Shown here in pieces: positions 20,653 to 29,482 of a stretch of DNA of 64,000 bases. The notes under the pieces are model-generated. The model was not told the origin of the DNA. It did no database searches and saw only the letters and a program-made list of their open reading frames with translations. Position 1 is the first letter of the stretch; each line of letters begins with the position of its first letter. The stretch comes from Polyangiaceae bacterium (GTDB lineage Bacteria > Myxococcota_A > Polyangia > Polyangiales > Polyangiaceae): assembly GCA_025936115.1 (NCBI GenBank), contig JAICTZ010000017.1, positions 1 to 64,000 of the forward strand, in the 5' to 3' direction. The translations under genes were made by a program, and so were the position numbers.

Positions 20653-21546
20653 TTACGCGACGCGCGGTGTGCGCGACGACGCCACGTCGCCGGCGCGCGG
20701 CGCGCCGCGTGTCGACTCGGCGAGCGTCGGCGTCTTCAGCTGATAGTAGACGCCCGGGCCCACGCGCACCGACGCGTAGGAATCGTCGAGGTTCTGCGTG
20801 GTCTCGGCGCCACCGAGCACGAGGAAGCCGTCGGGCCGCAGCACGGAGTGCAGGCGCTTGAGCACGGTGATCTTCGTGCTCGCGTCGAAATAGATCAGTA
20901 CGTTGCGCATGAACACGAGATCGCACGGCGCGATCTCGAACCACGGCTCGACCAGGTTGAGCTGCCGGAACGTCACCATGTCGCGCACGTTCGCCGAGAG
21001 CTCCCAGTCCCCGTCGACCCGGGAAAAGTACTTCGTGAGATACGACGGCGGCAGCCCACGGCTCACCTCGAGCGCGCGATAGCGGCCGCGCCTGGCGCGC
21101 TCGAGCACGGCCTCGTTCAAGTCCGTGGCGAGGATCGAGACGCGCCAGCTCGCGAGCTCGGGAAAGCCCTGGAGCAGGGCCATCGCGATGCTGTACGGCT
21201 CCTGGCCGGTTGCCGCGGCGGCAGACCAGATGCGCAAGCTGCGCTCCTGGGAGCGCGCTTTCAAGAGCTCGGGCACGAAGTGGCTGCGCAGGGCGTCGAA
21301 CGGGTGCCCGTCGCGAAAGAAGAGCGTCTCGTTCGTCGTCATCGCCTCCACGACGCGCTGGGCGAGCTCACCGCTGCGGTCGCGCCGCAGTTTGTCCACG
21401 AGCTCGTCCACCGATGCGACGCCTTCGCAGCGTGCGACGGGACTGAGCCGCGAGTCGACGAGGTAATCCTTGCCGTCCTCGAGCACGATGCCGGAGCGTC
21501 GATACACGAGGCCCTGCAAGTACGTCATGCTGTCGGAGCTCGGCAC
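20653..21546 (-). CDS. cheR: Chemotaxis protein methyltransferase CheR
   Basis: MTTNETLFFRDGHPFDALR...WSAAAATGQEPYSIAM...DLVFMRNVLIYFD. Confidence 0.95.
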   Translation of the reverse strand: MPSSDSMTYLQGLVYRRSGIVLEDGKDYLVDSRLSPVARCEGVASVDELVDKLRRDRSGELAQRVVEAMTTNETLFFRDGHPFDALRSHFVPELLKARSQERSLRIWSAAAATGQEPYSIAMALLQGFPELASWRVSILATDLNEAVLERARRGRYRALEVSRGLPPSYLTKYFSRVDGDWELSANVRDMVTFRQLNLVEPWFEIAPCDLVFMRNVLIYFDASTKITVLKRLHSVLRPDGFLVLGGAETTQNLDDSYASVRVGPGVYYQLKTPTLAESTRGAPRAGDVASSRTPRVA

Positions 21547-22634
21547 TAAGCCTCCCCTTGCGCCCGCGCGCGCGGGAGCTGGCCGTGCGAGCGCCGGACA
21601 CGCGCGACGATTTCGTCGGCGAGCCCGTCCAAGTGCAGCACCTTGTCGGCCAGCCGAGCTTCGACGATCGCGGCCGGCATGCTGGGAATGACGCAAGTCT
21701 CGGCGCTCTGTGCGAGCACTTTGCTGCCCGCGCGCACGAGATCCTGCGCGCCGAGCGCGCCGTCCGAGCCCATGCCCGTGAGCACGCACGCGAGCACGCC
21801 GTCGCGATAAAAGCGCGCCGCCGAGCGAAACAGCACGTCGACAGCCGGACGGCAGGAGTGCTCGGGCGGGTCTTGATTGAGCAGCGTGACGACACGGCCG
21901 TTCGCGCGGCCGATCTTCAGGTGGAAGTCGCCCGGCGCGATGTACCCGCGTCCGGGCTCGACCGCCATGCCGTGCGTTGCCTCCGCGACGCGCACGCTGG
22001 AAGACGCGGTGAGCCGGTCCGCGAGGATCTTCGTGAAGACCTTGGGCATGTGCTGGACGATGAAGATGGGAACCGGCAGATCGCCGGGCAAGCGGGCGAA
22101 GAGCGTGGCGAGCGCGTTGGGGCCCCCCGTCGAGCAACCGATCGCGACGGCTTGAATCGTCGAAGGGAGTTGGGCCACGGGCGCGGGCGGCATCAACGTC
22201 ACGTCGACTTCCACCGAGTCGGCGATGTGTGGCGTCTGGCTCGCGTTGCCGAGCGTCAGCACTTTGCCGAGCAGCTCCTGACGAAAGAGCTCGAACTGAT
22301 TTTCGCCGGGACCCGGCTTCGCGACGTGATCGGTCGCGCCGGCCGCGAGCGCGCGCAGCGTCACGTCGGCGCCGCTCTCCGTGAGCGAGCTGCACATGAT
22401 GACGGGCATGGTCGGATGCGTGAGCCGCATGCGCCGCACGGTCTTGATGCCGTCCATGTCCGGCATCATCACGTCGAGCAGCACGAGGTCCGGATCCAGG
22501 ATCGAGAGCTTCTGTAACGCGCTCATGCCGCTGCCGGCCCAACCGACCACTTCGATGCCCGGCTCACTCTCGAGGATGGTGACCAGCATCCGCCGCACGA
22601 CCACCGAATCATCGACGATGAGCACCTTGATCAT
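21546..22634 (-). CDS. cheB: Protein-glutamate methylesterase CheB
   Basis: REC domain MIKVLIVDDSVVVRRML plus IGCSTGGPNAL...IVQHMPKVFT...GMGSDGALG. Confidence 0.96.
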   Translation of the reverse strand: MIKVLIVDDSVVVRRMLVTILESEPGIEVVGWAGSGMSALQKLSILDPDLVLLDVMMPDMDGIKTVRRMRLTHPTMPVIMCSSLTESGADVTLRALAAGATDHVAKPGPGENQFELFRQELLGKVLTLGNASQTPHIADSVEVDVTLMPPAPVAQLPSTIQAVAIGCSTGGPNALATLFARLPGDLPVPIFIVQHMPKVFTKILADRLTASSSVRVAEATHGMAVEPGRGYIAPGDFHLKIGRANGRVVTLLNQDPPEHSCRPAVDVLFRSAARFYRDGVLACVLTGMGSDGALGAQDLVRAGSKVLAQSAETCVIPSMPAAIVEARLADKVLHLDGLADEIVARVRRSHGQLPRARAQGEA

Positions 22635-23002
22635 CGAATGGCGAGCCCCAGGTTTTCGAGCTTTTGCGCGAACAGTTGCGGAGAAAACGGCTTCATCAGG
22701 TACTCGCTCGCGCCCGCCGAGATGGCACGCTGCACCTGCGCTTCTTCCGACTCCGTGGTCACCATCATGATGGCCATCTCGTCGAAGCGGCGGTCTTGCC
22801 GCACCTCGAGCACGAAGGCGAGGCCGTCCATGACCGGCATGTTCCAATCGACGAGCGCGAGATCGAAGGGTCCGGCGCTCTCCATCACGTCGAGCGCTTC
22901 GCGCCCGTTGCCGACCTCGACCACCGCGATGTCGAGATTCGCGAGGAGCCGGCCCATCAGCAGCCGCATGGCGCGCGAGTCGTCTACGATTAGGGCCCTC
23001 AT
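22631..23002 (-). CDS. cheY: CheY-like response regulator
   Basis: MRALIVDDSRAMRLLMGRLL...LALVDWNMPVMDGL...MVTTESE...YLMKPF. Confidence 0.93.
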   Translation of the reverse strand: MRALIVDDSRAMRLLMGRLLANLDIAVVEVGNGREALDVMESAGPFDLALVDWNMPVMDGLAFVLEVRQDRRFDEMAIMMVTTESEEAQVQRAISAGASEYLMKPFSPQLFAQKLENLGLAIR

Positions 23003-23043
23003 GCTCGGTCTCCTCGCTCTCTTGGTTCGACGCGACGTGCGGC

Positions 23044-24147
23044 TCAGTACCGGAACTGCCCGACGAGCTTCTGCAGCGCGGCCGCCATGCTCGCGAGCTC
23101 GGAGGCTGCGCGCTCCGTGTCGGAGGCGCCCGCCGTCGTGCTCTGAGCGGCGCGCGCGACGCCCGTGATGTTGTGCGCGATGTCGCCGCTGCCGCGCGCG
23201 GCGTCGCCGAGGCTCCGGCTGATGCCGTTGGTGGTCGCCGTCTGCTCCTCGACGGCGCAGGCGATCGTGTTCTGGATGTCGTTGATTTGATTGATGATGC
23301 TGCCGATTTGCGTGATGGCATCGACGGCCGAGCGCGTGTCGCTCTGGATGTGCTCGATCTTCTGGCTGATGTCCTCGGTCGCGCGCGCGGTCTCCTTCGC
23401 GAGCTCCTTCACTTCGTTCGCGACGACGGCGAAGCCCTTGCCCGCCTCGCCGGCGCGTGCGGCTTCGATCGTGGCGTTCAGCGCGAGCAGGTTCGTCTGT
23501 TGAGCGATCGAGGTGATGACCTTGATCACCTTGCCGATGTCGGCGCTGCTCGCGCCGAGCTTGGCGACGATGCCGTTCGTGGTCTCGGCGGCTCTGACCG
23601 CGGAAACGGCGACGCGCGCGGCGTCCGAGGCGTTCTTGGCGATTTCTTTGATACTCGCCGACATCTCCTCGGTGCTCGCAGCGACCGTGTGGATGTTGCG
23701 GTTGACCTCTTCGACCGCCGAGGACGCGACGTTCGCCTGCGTCGAGGTTTGCGTGGCGTTCGAGGTCATTTGCTTGGCGACCGACGAGAGCTCCTCGGAC
23801 GCGGCGCCGAGCGTCGTCGCGTTGTCGGCGATGTTGCCGACGCTCTTGCGCATGGTGCCGAAAAACGCGTTCAGGCGTAGCGCGAGCCGGCCCACGGCGT
23901 CGTCTCCGCCGAGCGTGATCTGGCGGGTGAGGTCGCCGCCCGCCGCCGCGTCTACCACGGCCAAGATCGTGTCCACTTTGGCCTTGAGCTCGACTTCGGC
24001 GCGCTGAGCCGCGCCGAGGCGTTCCTCGAGGGCGCGGAGCTTCAGCTTGAGCTCGGCGACCTCGTGCTCGTCGCCGCGAGCGAGGCCGAGGGGGCGCATC
24101 GAGTCGCCGTTACCGTTCGTTTTGTGATGTTCGCTGGGTTCTTGCAT
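23044..24147 (-). CDS. Soluble methyl-accepting chemotaxis protein (no obvious TM segment)
   Basis: HAMP-like [24 protein letters not shown] and signalling tip [47 protein letters not shown]. Confidence 0.92.
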   Translation of the reverse strand: MQEPSEHHKTNGNGDSMRPLGLARGDEHEVAELKLKLRALEERLGAAQRAEVELKAKVDTILAVVDAAAGGDLTRQITLGGDDAVGRLALRLNAFFGTMRKSVGNIADNATTLGAASEELSSVAKQMTSNATQTSTQANVASSAVEEVNRNIHTVAASTEEMSASIKEIAKNASDAARVAVSAVRAAETTNGIVAKLGASSADIGKVIKVITSIAQQTNLLALNATIEAARAGEAGKGFAVVANEVKELAKETARATEDISQKIEHIQSDTRSAVDAITQIGSIINQINDIQNTIACAVEEQTATTNGISRSLGDAARGSGDIAHNITGVARAAQSTTAGASDTERAASELASMAAALQKLVGQFRY

Positions 24148-24199
24148 GGTCTCGGATCCTCTCAACCTCGGTCCCCGCGCTCCGCGCGGCAAACTGTCG

Positions 24200-24655
24200 T
24201 CACGCGGCGTCCTCGACGCCACGATGCTCGGGCAAGAGCACGACGCGCTCGACGTCGAGCAACAAGAGCAGCCCGTGCTCGAGCTTGTAGACGCCCCGCA
24301 CGACGTCGCGCAAAACGGCCGGTAGCGTCGTGGGCGGGCGCTCGAAGGTGCTTGGTTCGACTTCGAGCACGTCGCCGATCTGGTCGACGAGCAGGCTCAC
24401 GACGCCGTCTTTGGTGCAGAGCACGACGTTCATGGGCTCGTGAGCGTCGGACAACGTCGAAAAGCCGAGCCGTGCTCGCACGTCGATGGCCGTCACGATC
24501 TGCCCGCGCAAATTGATGAGCCCGCGCACGGTCGCCGAAGCGAGCGGCACGCGCGTCATCGGCTGAAATCGCAGCACTTCCTGCACGTTCATGACCTCGA
24601 CGCCGAACACGAGATCGGCGAGCGTGAAGGTGCAGAGCTTCTGGGCGTCGTTCAC
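24200..24655 (-). CDS. cheW: Chemotaxis coupling protein CheW
   Basis: [58 protein letters not shown]. Confidence 0.94.
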   Translation of the reverse strand: MNDAQKLCTFTLADLVFGVEVMNVQEVLRFQPMTRVPLASATVRGLINLRGQIVTAIDVRARLGFSTLSDAHEPMNVVLCTKDGVVSLLVDQIGDVLEVEPSTFERPPTTLPAVLRDVVRGVYKLEHGLLLLLDVERVVLLPEHRGVEDAA

Positions 24656-24673
24656 GGACTCGTCTCCTCGGCC

Positions 24674-27019
24674 CTAGGCGGCCGCTTCCTTGCGCTCGAA
24701 GAAAGCCGGATCGTGGCGGCGGATCGCGGCGTGCACGTCGAGCAGATCCGTGACTTTGCCCTGGACGATCGCCATGCCGCGGAGGCCACGGCCCGCGGCG
24801 GCGTCCTCGACGCGCACGACCTCGTCGACGACATCGAGGATCTCGTCGACGACGAGCCCCACGCTGCGACCGTGCTCGGAGTACACGATGACCTTGAGCG
24901 GATCGTACAGCGCACGTCTCCCGTTCGGGCGGTCCTCGTCGAGCCGAATCAGCGGCAGGATCGAGCCGCGGTACTGGACGACTTCGCGCCCGCCCGCGCG
25001 TTCGACGCGCTCCGGTGCGAGCTCTTCGAGCCGCGCCACGAGCGCGAGCGGAATCGCCATGCGCTCGGAGCCCGCCGCGCGAAAGAGCAGCAGCATCTCG
25101 CGCGGTTCGGCCTGAGCGGATGTGGGCGCGACAGGTTCGGCGACGCCGCGGTCGCGCCCGCCGGAAACGACGCCGGCGTGCCGCGCCACACCGAGCACGT
25201 CGAGGATGAGCGCGACGCGTCCGTCGCCCATAATCGTGGCTCCCGCGAAGACGTCGAGGCGCTTGAGCTCCTTGCCGAGCGGCTTCACGACGATCTCTTC
25301 GGTATCGCTGATGCCGTCGACCACGAGCCCGAATTGCCGATCGTCCGCCTGGAGCACGACGATGTTGATGACGTCGACGCCGGCGCCGGGACCCGGCAAA
25401 TCGAGCGTCTCGTTCAAGAACACGAGCGGGAGCAGATTGCCACGCAGCCGATAGAGCGGCGTACCGTGCAGCGTTTCGATGCCGCGGCGCGATTGCGCCC
25501 CTTCGAGGCGCACGAGCTCGAGCAGGTTCACTTGCGGAATCGCGAAGCGCTCGCCGCCGCTCGCGACGATGAGGGCTGGAATGATCGCAAGCGTGAGCGG
25601 GATCTTGATTTTGAGCGTCGTGCCGATTCCCCGCTCGGAGCTGATGTCGACCGTGCCGCCGATTTTCTCGATGTTGGTCTTGACGACGTCCATACCCACG
25701 CCGCGGCCCGACAGGTGCGTGACGCTTTCGGCCGTGGAGAAGCCGGGCAGGAAGATTAGGTGCAAGAGCTCGCGCTCGTTCATGCGTAGGGCTCGCTCGT
25801 GCGCGACGAGTCCACGCTCGATGGCGCGCGCACGAACCTTGTCCGTGTTGATGCCGCCGCCGTCGTCGGACACCTCGATGTTGACCTGGCCGCCCTCGTG
25901 ATAGGCACGGAACGTGAGCCGTCCGCTCGCCGGTTTGCCGGCCGCGACGCGCCTTTCAGCACTTTCGATGCCGTGATCGATGGCGTTGCGGACCGCGTGC
26001 ATGAGCGGGTCCTTGATGGCTTCGATGATGGAGCGATCGAGCTCCGTGCCGCTGCCCTCGAGCTCGACGTGCACGGATTTGCCGCACACGTTGGCCAGAT
26101 CGCGCACGACGCGCGGAAAGCGCGTCCACACGTTGCCGATCGGCTGCATGCGCGTCTTCATGACGCCGGCCTGGAGCTCGGTCGTGAGCAGGTTCAAGCG
26201 CTGGGACGCGTTGACGAGCCCGGGGTCGTTCGACTTGGCTCCGTATTGCAGGATTTGATTGCGTGCGAGCACGAGCTCGCCCACGAGGTTCATGACGCGG
26301 TCGAGCAGGGCCACGTCGACGCGAATCGCCGTTTCGGCGACGCTCGCGGCGCGCGCCGCGTCCTGTTCGCCGGGCGAGGGAGCGGCGGCCACGGCCGGTG
26401 CTGCGGGGCGTGTCGCTTGTCGTACGGGTAGTCGTTCGACTTTGGCGGGATGGGCGCTCGGCGTAGGGACGTTGCTCGGCGCGCTCGCTACCGCGGGTGC
26501 GGCGGAGGGCGCAGCGGCGACCGGCGGCGTGACGACGGCAGCGACGAGCTCGGGCGCGGCGGGCACCGAGACGCGAGGCGGTGTCTTGGCGGCGACCGTC
26601 GCGGGAGAGGGCGCGGCGCTGGCGCGGTGTTGCTTCTGGCCGATCTTGGCGAGCTCGGCGATGATGGGCGAGAAATCTTCGCTGCCCTCGCTTCCGAGCG
26701 TTTCGAGCGAGGCGAGCACGCGGCGCACGCCGTCGACCATGGCGAGCAGAGCCGAGGTGGCCTGCGTGTCGAGCAGGATCTCACCGTCACGCAGGCGGCT
26801 GAGCTGGGTTTCACCGACGTGCGTCAGCTTTTCGAGCGAAGGCAGATTCAGAAAACCCGAGGTGCCCTTGATCGTGTGCACACAGCGGAAGATCCGCGAC
26901 AGCAGCGCGTGGTCGCGCGGGTTCTGTTCGAGCGCCACGAAGTCCCGATCGAGGCCGAGCAGGTTTTCCCTGCTCTCGATCAGGAACTCACGCATGATTT
27001 CGTCGTCTTCGACTGCCAT
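24674..27019 (-). CDS. cheA: Chemotaxis histidine kinase CheA
   Basis: HPt HTIKGTSGFLNLPSLEKLTH; LVGELVLARNQILQYG; HAVRNAIDHGIES; GRGVGMDVVKTNIEKIGGTVDI; C-terminal CheW-like domains. Confidence 0.96.
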   Translation of the reverse strand: MAVEDDEIMREFLIESRENLLGLDRDFVALEQNPRDHALLSRIFRCVHTIKGTSGFLNLPSLEKLTHVGETQLSRLRDGEILLDTQATSALLAMVDGVRRVLASLETLGSEGSEDFSPIIAELAKIGQKQHRASAAPSPATVAAKTPPRVSVPAAPELVAAVVTPPVAAAPSAAPAVASAPSNVPTPSAHPAKVERLPVRQATRPAAPAVAAAPSPGEQDAARAASVAETAIRVDVALLDRVMNLVGELVLARNQILQYGAKSNDPGLVNASQRLNLLTTELQAGVMKTRMQPIGNVWTRFPRVVRDLANVCGKSVHVELEGSGTELDRSIIEAIKDPLMHAVRNAIDHGIESAERRVAAGKPASGRLTFRAYHEGGQVNIEVSDDGGGINTDKVRARAIERGLVAHERALRMNERELLHLIFLPGFSTAESVTHLSGRGVGMDVVKTNIEKIGGTVDISSERGIGTTLKIKIPLTLAIIPALIVASGGERFAIPQVNLLELVRLEGAQSRRGIETLHGTPLYRLRGNLLPLVFLNETLDLPGPGAGVDVINIVVLQADDRQFGLVVDGISDTEEIVVKPLGKELKRLDVFAGATIMGDGRVALILDVLGVARHAGVVSGGRDRGVAEPVAPTSAQAEPREMLLLFRAAGSERMAIPLALVARLEELAPERVERAGGREVVQYRGSILPLIRLDEDRPNGRRALYDPLKVIVYSEHGRSVGLVVDEILDVVDEVVRVEDAAAGRGLRGMAIVQGKVTDLLDVHAAIRRHDPAFFERKEAAA

Positions 27020-27260
27020 GGGGACCCGGCACGGGTGGGCGCATGTCGTGCGCTCGTGGCCGACAGCGGACGCTTCGGCCTTCGTGGCCAAAACGGTCCG
27101 TGACTACCAACGGCCGTTGGGCGCGCTGCCTTAAGCCGAACGGCGCGGCAGGCTTCCGCGCTAAAGCCGCTGGGAAAGCGGCCGTTTGCATGACTCGAGT
27201 GCGCTCGTCGAAAAGCATCTTGCCCGAGCCTCGTCGCCAGCCGGCGTCACGAGGACGACG

Positions 27261-27713
27261 ATGAACGTGGAGGTAGCCCCTGCGCGGCTCAACGAGATCG
27301 CGGAGAAGGTGTGGGCCATGGTGCTCGGTTTGGAGCTTTTGCCGTCGAAGTGCGATCCGGGACGCACGGACGCATTCGTGCTCGGTCGCGTCACGATCAC
27401 GGGCACCTGGCACGGCGCCGTGACGCTCGGTTGCTCACCGCTCGTCGCGCGCCACGCGACTGCGGCCATGTTCGGCAAACGTCCGAACGAAGCGGAGCCC
27501 GACGAAATCCGCGACGCCCTCGGCGAGCTCACCAACATGGTGGGCGGCAACTTCAAGACGCTACTCAAGGGCGATTGTCGCTTGTCGGTCCCGAAGGTGA
27601 TCGACACCGTGCCCTACGCGGACGTCGTGCCCGCACCCGTCGAACACTTGTGGTTCGAGTGTCAAGGCGGCGTCGTCATCCTCAACGTACTCGCAGCGGG
27701 AGCTTCACCATGA
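27261..27713 (+). CDS. cheX: CheX-like chemotaxis phosphatase
   Basis: DALGELTNMVGGNFKTLL (CheC/CheX E-x-x-N motif), located in Che cluster. Confidence 0.75.
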   Translation: MNVEVAPARLNEIAEKVWAMVLGLELLPSKCDPGRTDAFVLGRVTITGTWHGAVTLGCSPLVARHATAAMFGKRPNEAEPDEIRDALGELTNMVGGNFKTLLKGDCRLSVPKVIDTVPYADVVPAPVEHLWFECQGGVVILNVLAAGASP

Positions 27714-27807
27714 AGCCGCGCCCGCACCGATTGAACCGCGCCGGGCACCCATGCCGCGCGCGCGGCCCGAAATTCGAGCCAAGCAGAGCACAGGAGAGAG
27801 CAGTGTC

Positions 27808-28182
27808 ATGAACGTACTGGTAGTCGACGACTCGTCCGCGATGCGCAAGATCATCATCTCGGCGCTCAACAAGACCGAGCTCCGCGGCGCGCGCACCATC
27901 GAGGCGGCGAGCGGCAAGGAAGGCTGGGACAAGTTCTGCGACGGCAACTTCGGTTTCATCCTGAGCGACTGGAACATGCCGGAGATGGACGGCCTCGAGT
28001 TCGTCACCAAGGTGAGGAACATCGACCGGCGCGTGAAAATCATCATGATCACCACCGAGGGCACGATGGGTAAGCTCGAGAACGCGCTCGACCAGGGCGT
28101 CGACGAGTACGTCGTCAAGCCCTTCACACCCGAGACGCTCGATCGCAAGATCAAGAAGCTCTTGGGCGTCAAAGTAGCGTAG
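27808..28182 (+). CDS. cheY: CheY-like response regulator
   Basis: MNVLVVDDSSAMRKIIISALN...ILSDWNMPEMDGLEFV...YVVKPFTPETL. Confidence 0.93.
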   Translation: MNVLVVDDSSAMRKIIISALNKTELRGARTIEAASGKEGWDKFCDGNFGFILSDWNMPEMDGLEFVTKVRNIDRRVKIIMITTEGTMGKLENALDQGVDEYVVKPFTPETLDRKIKKLLGVKVA

Positions 28183-28227
28183 CGGCGCGGGTTGCGCGAA
28201 GGCGCGCGCTCTTTCGGACGCTCTGCG

Positions 28228-28250
28228 CTCCTTTCAGCGCGAAAGGAGCC
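28228..28250. terminator. Hairpin between convergent genes
   Basis: GCTCCTTTC-AGCGC-GAAAGGAGC perfect 9-bp inverted repeat spanning the minus-strand stop codon. Confidence 0.5.
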
Positions 28251-29418
28251 AGAGCACGCCGTTCGGCGGATTGGTGATGCCGAGCGCCGCGGCGGGGTTC
28301 GAAACCCATGGCACCGCCGTCGCGGTGACGCGCTCGAGCGGACGGATCCTCGTGTACGCCTTCGGATTCTTGCGATTCACGAGGCCGCCGATGTTGTTGC
28401 AGATCTCGTTGAGGCCTTCGAGCGTGTCTTTGGCGATGCCGCGCCGCGCCTGTTCCTCGCGCGCAGTGAGCGGCAAACCGAGGAGCCCGCCGCCGAGCGC
28501 CGCGCCCGCTCGTTGGTTGATTAAGATCAGGCCGAGCGCTTCGTCCGACGCGTCAATCAGCCGAGCCACGTAGAAATCGGTGAAGTCCGCCGGTACGATG
28601 GCAGCGGCCGGCGTGAGCACGACGTCAGCCGCGAGCATCCGCAAGCACTCGATCACCTCGGCGCTCGCGGGCAGCACGAGGCGCGCGCTCGTGGGCTTGG
28701 CGGCTGCTGCGGGTGCACTGGCCGGCGGAGTTTCGGGCGGCGACGCGGCGCCTGCCGGTCGTGGAGGTTGGGGACCGGCGTCGGTACGGGGCTCGCCGGC
28801 TTTGAGGGCGGGCGATTCGGCGGCGCTCGTCGCCGCGTGTGCGGCGGAGCTGGTGTCCGCCGAGCGCAGCCCGTCGAGCGCGAGCGGCCCAGAAGTTTCC
28901 GGCCGTTGCAGGACGGCCAGCATGTCGCGCCGGGACGGCACGCGCCGGCCGGTGTGCGACATCTGTTCGGCTTCCTTCGCCGCTTTCGCCTGCAGCGCAC
29001 TTTCCATCGATACGATACGGGTGAGCAGCGTGTCGTGCAGCCCGCGCATCAGCGTGAGCTGGGTCTGGAGCTCTCCGATCATCGCCATCATCTCCGTCCG
29101 TGAGAGCGGGCGTTGAGAGTTGGTGCTCGGGGAGGCCGGCACCCAGCCGTCTTCGGCGAGCTCGAAGACGCGCTCGCTGCCGTCGTCCGGCTGTTGCATG
29201 ATGGCTTCCGCGTCGCGGACGCGGTGCGGCGGGCAGCTCGGGTCGAGCGAGCGCAGCACGTCGGTCGTGGCGGCGACGTGGCAGCGTTCCGGCCGCATCA
29301 CCTGGTCATCGACCGCGATCAGCCGGTTGAATTCGAGCGACCATTGCCCGCTGCGTCGCACGAGCTTGATGGGATCGCGTCGGCGCGCGGCGTCCTTCGG
29401 CATGGATCGGTGCACCAA
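28234..29418 (-). CDS. Hypothetical protein with Pro/Ala linker and possible CheC/CheX-like C-terminal motif
   Basis: 394 aa; C-terminal DTLEGLNEICNNIGGLVNRKNPKAYTRIRPL next to cheX/cheY. Confidence 0.6.
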   Translation of the reverse strand: MVHRSMPKDAARRRDPIKLVRRSGQWSLEFNRLIAVDDQVMRPERCHVAATTDVLRSLDPSCPPHRVRDAEAIMQQPDDGSERVFELAEDGWVPASPSTNSQRPLSRTEMMAMIGELQTQLTLMRGLHDTLLTRIVSMESALQAKAAKEAEQMSHTGRRVPSRRDMLAVLQRPETSGPLALDGLRSADTSSAAHAATSAAESPALKAGEPRTDAGPQPPRPAGAASPPETPPASAPAAAAKPTSARLVLPASAEVIECLRMLAADVVLTPAAAIVPADFTDFYVARLIDASDEALGLILINQRAGAALGGGLLGLPLTAREEQARRGIAKDTLEGLNEICNNIGGLVNRKNPKAYTRIRPLERVTATAVPWVSNPAAALGITNPPNGVLWLLSR

Positions 29419-29482
29419 AGAACGGCCACGGAGGCACTTGGCTTTAGTTAGTCTCGACCTGAGACGCGCCGTCGCGTGGCGC

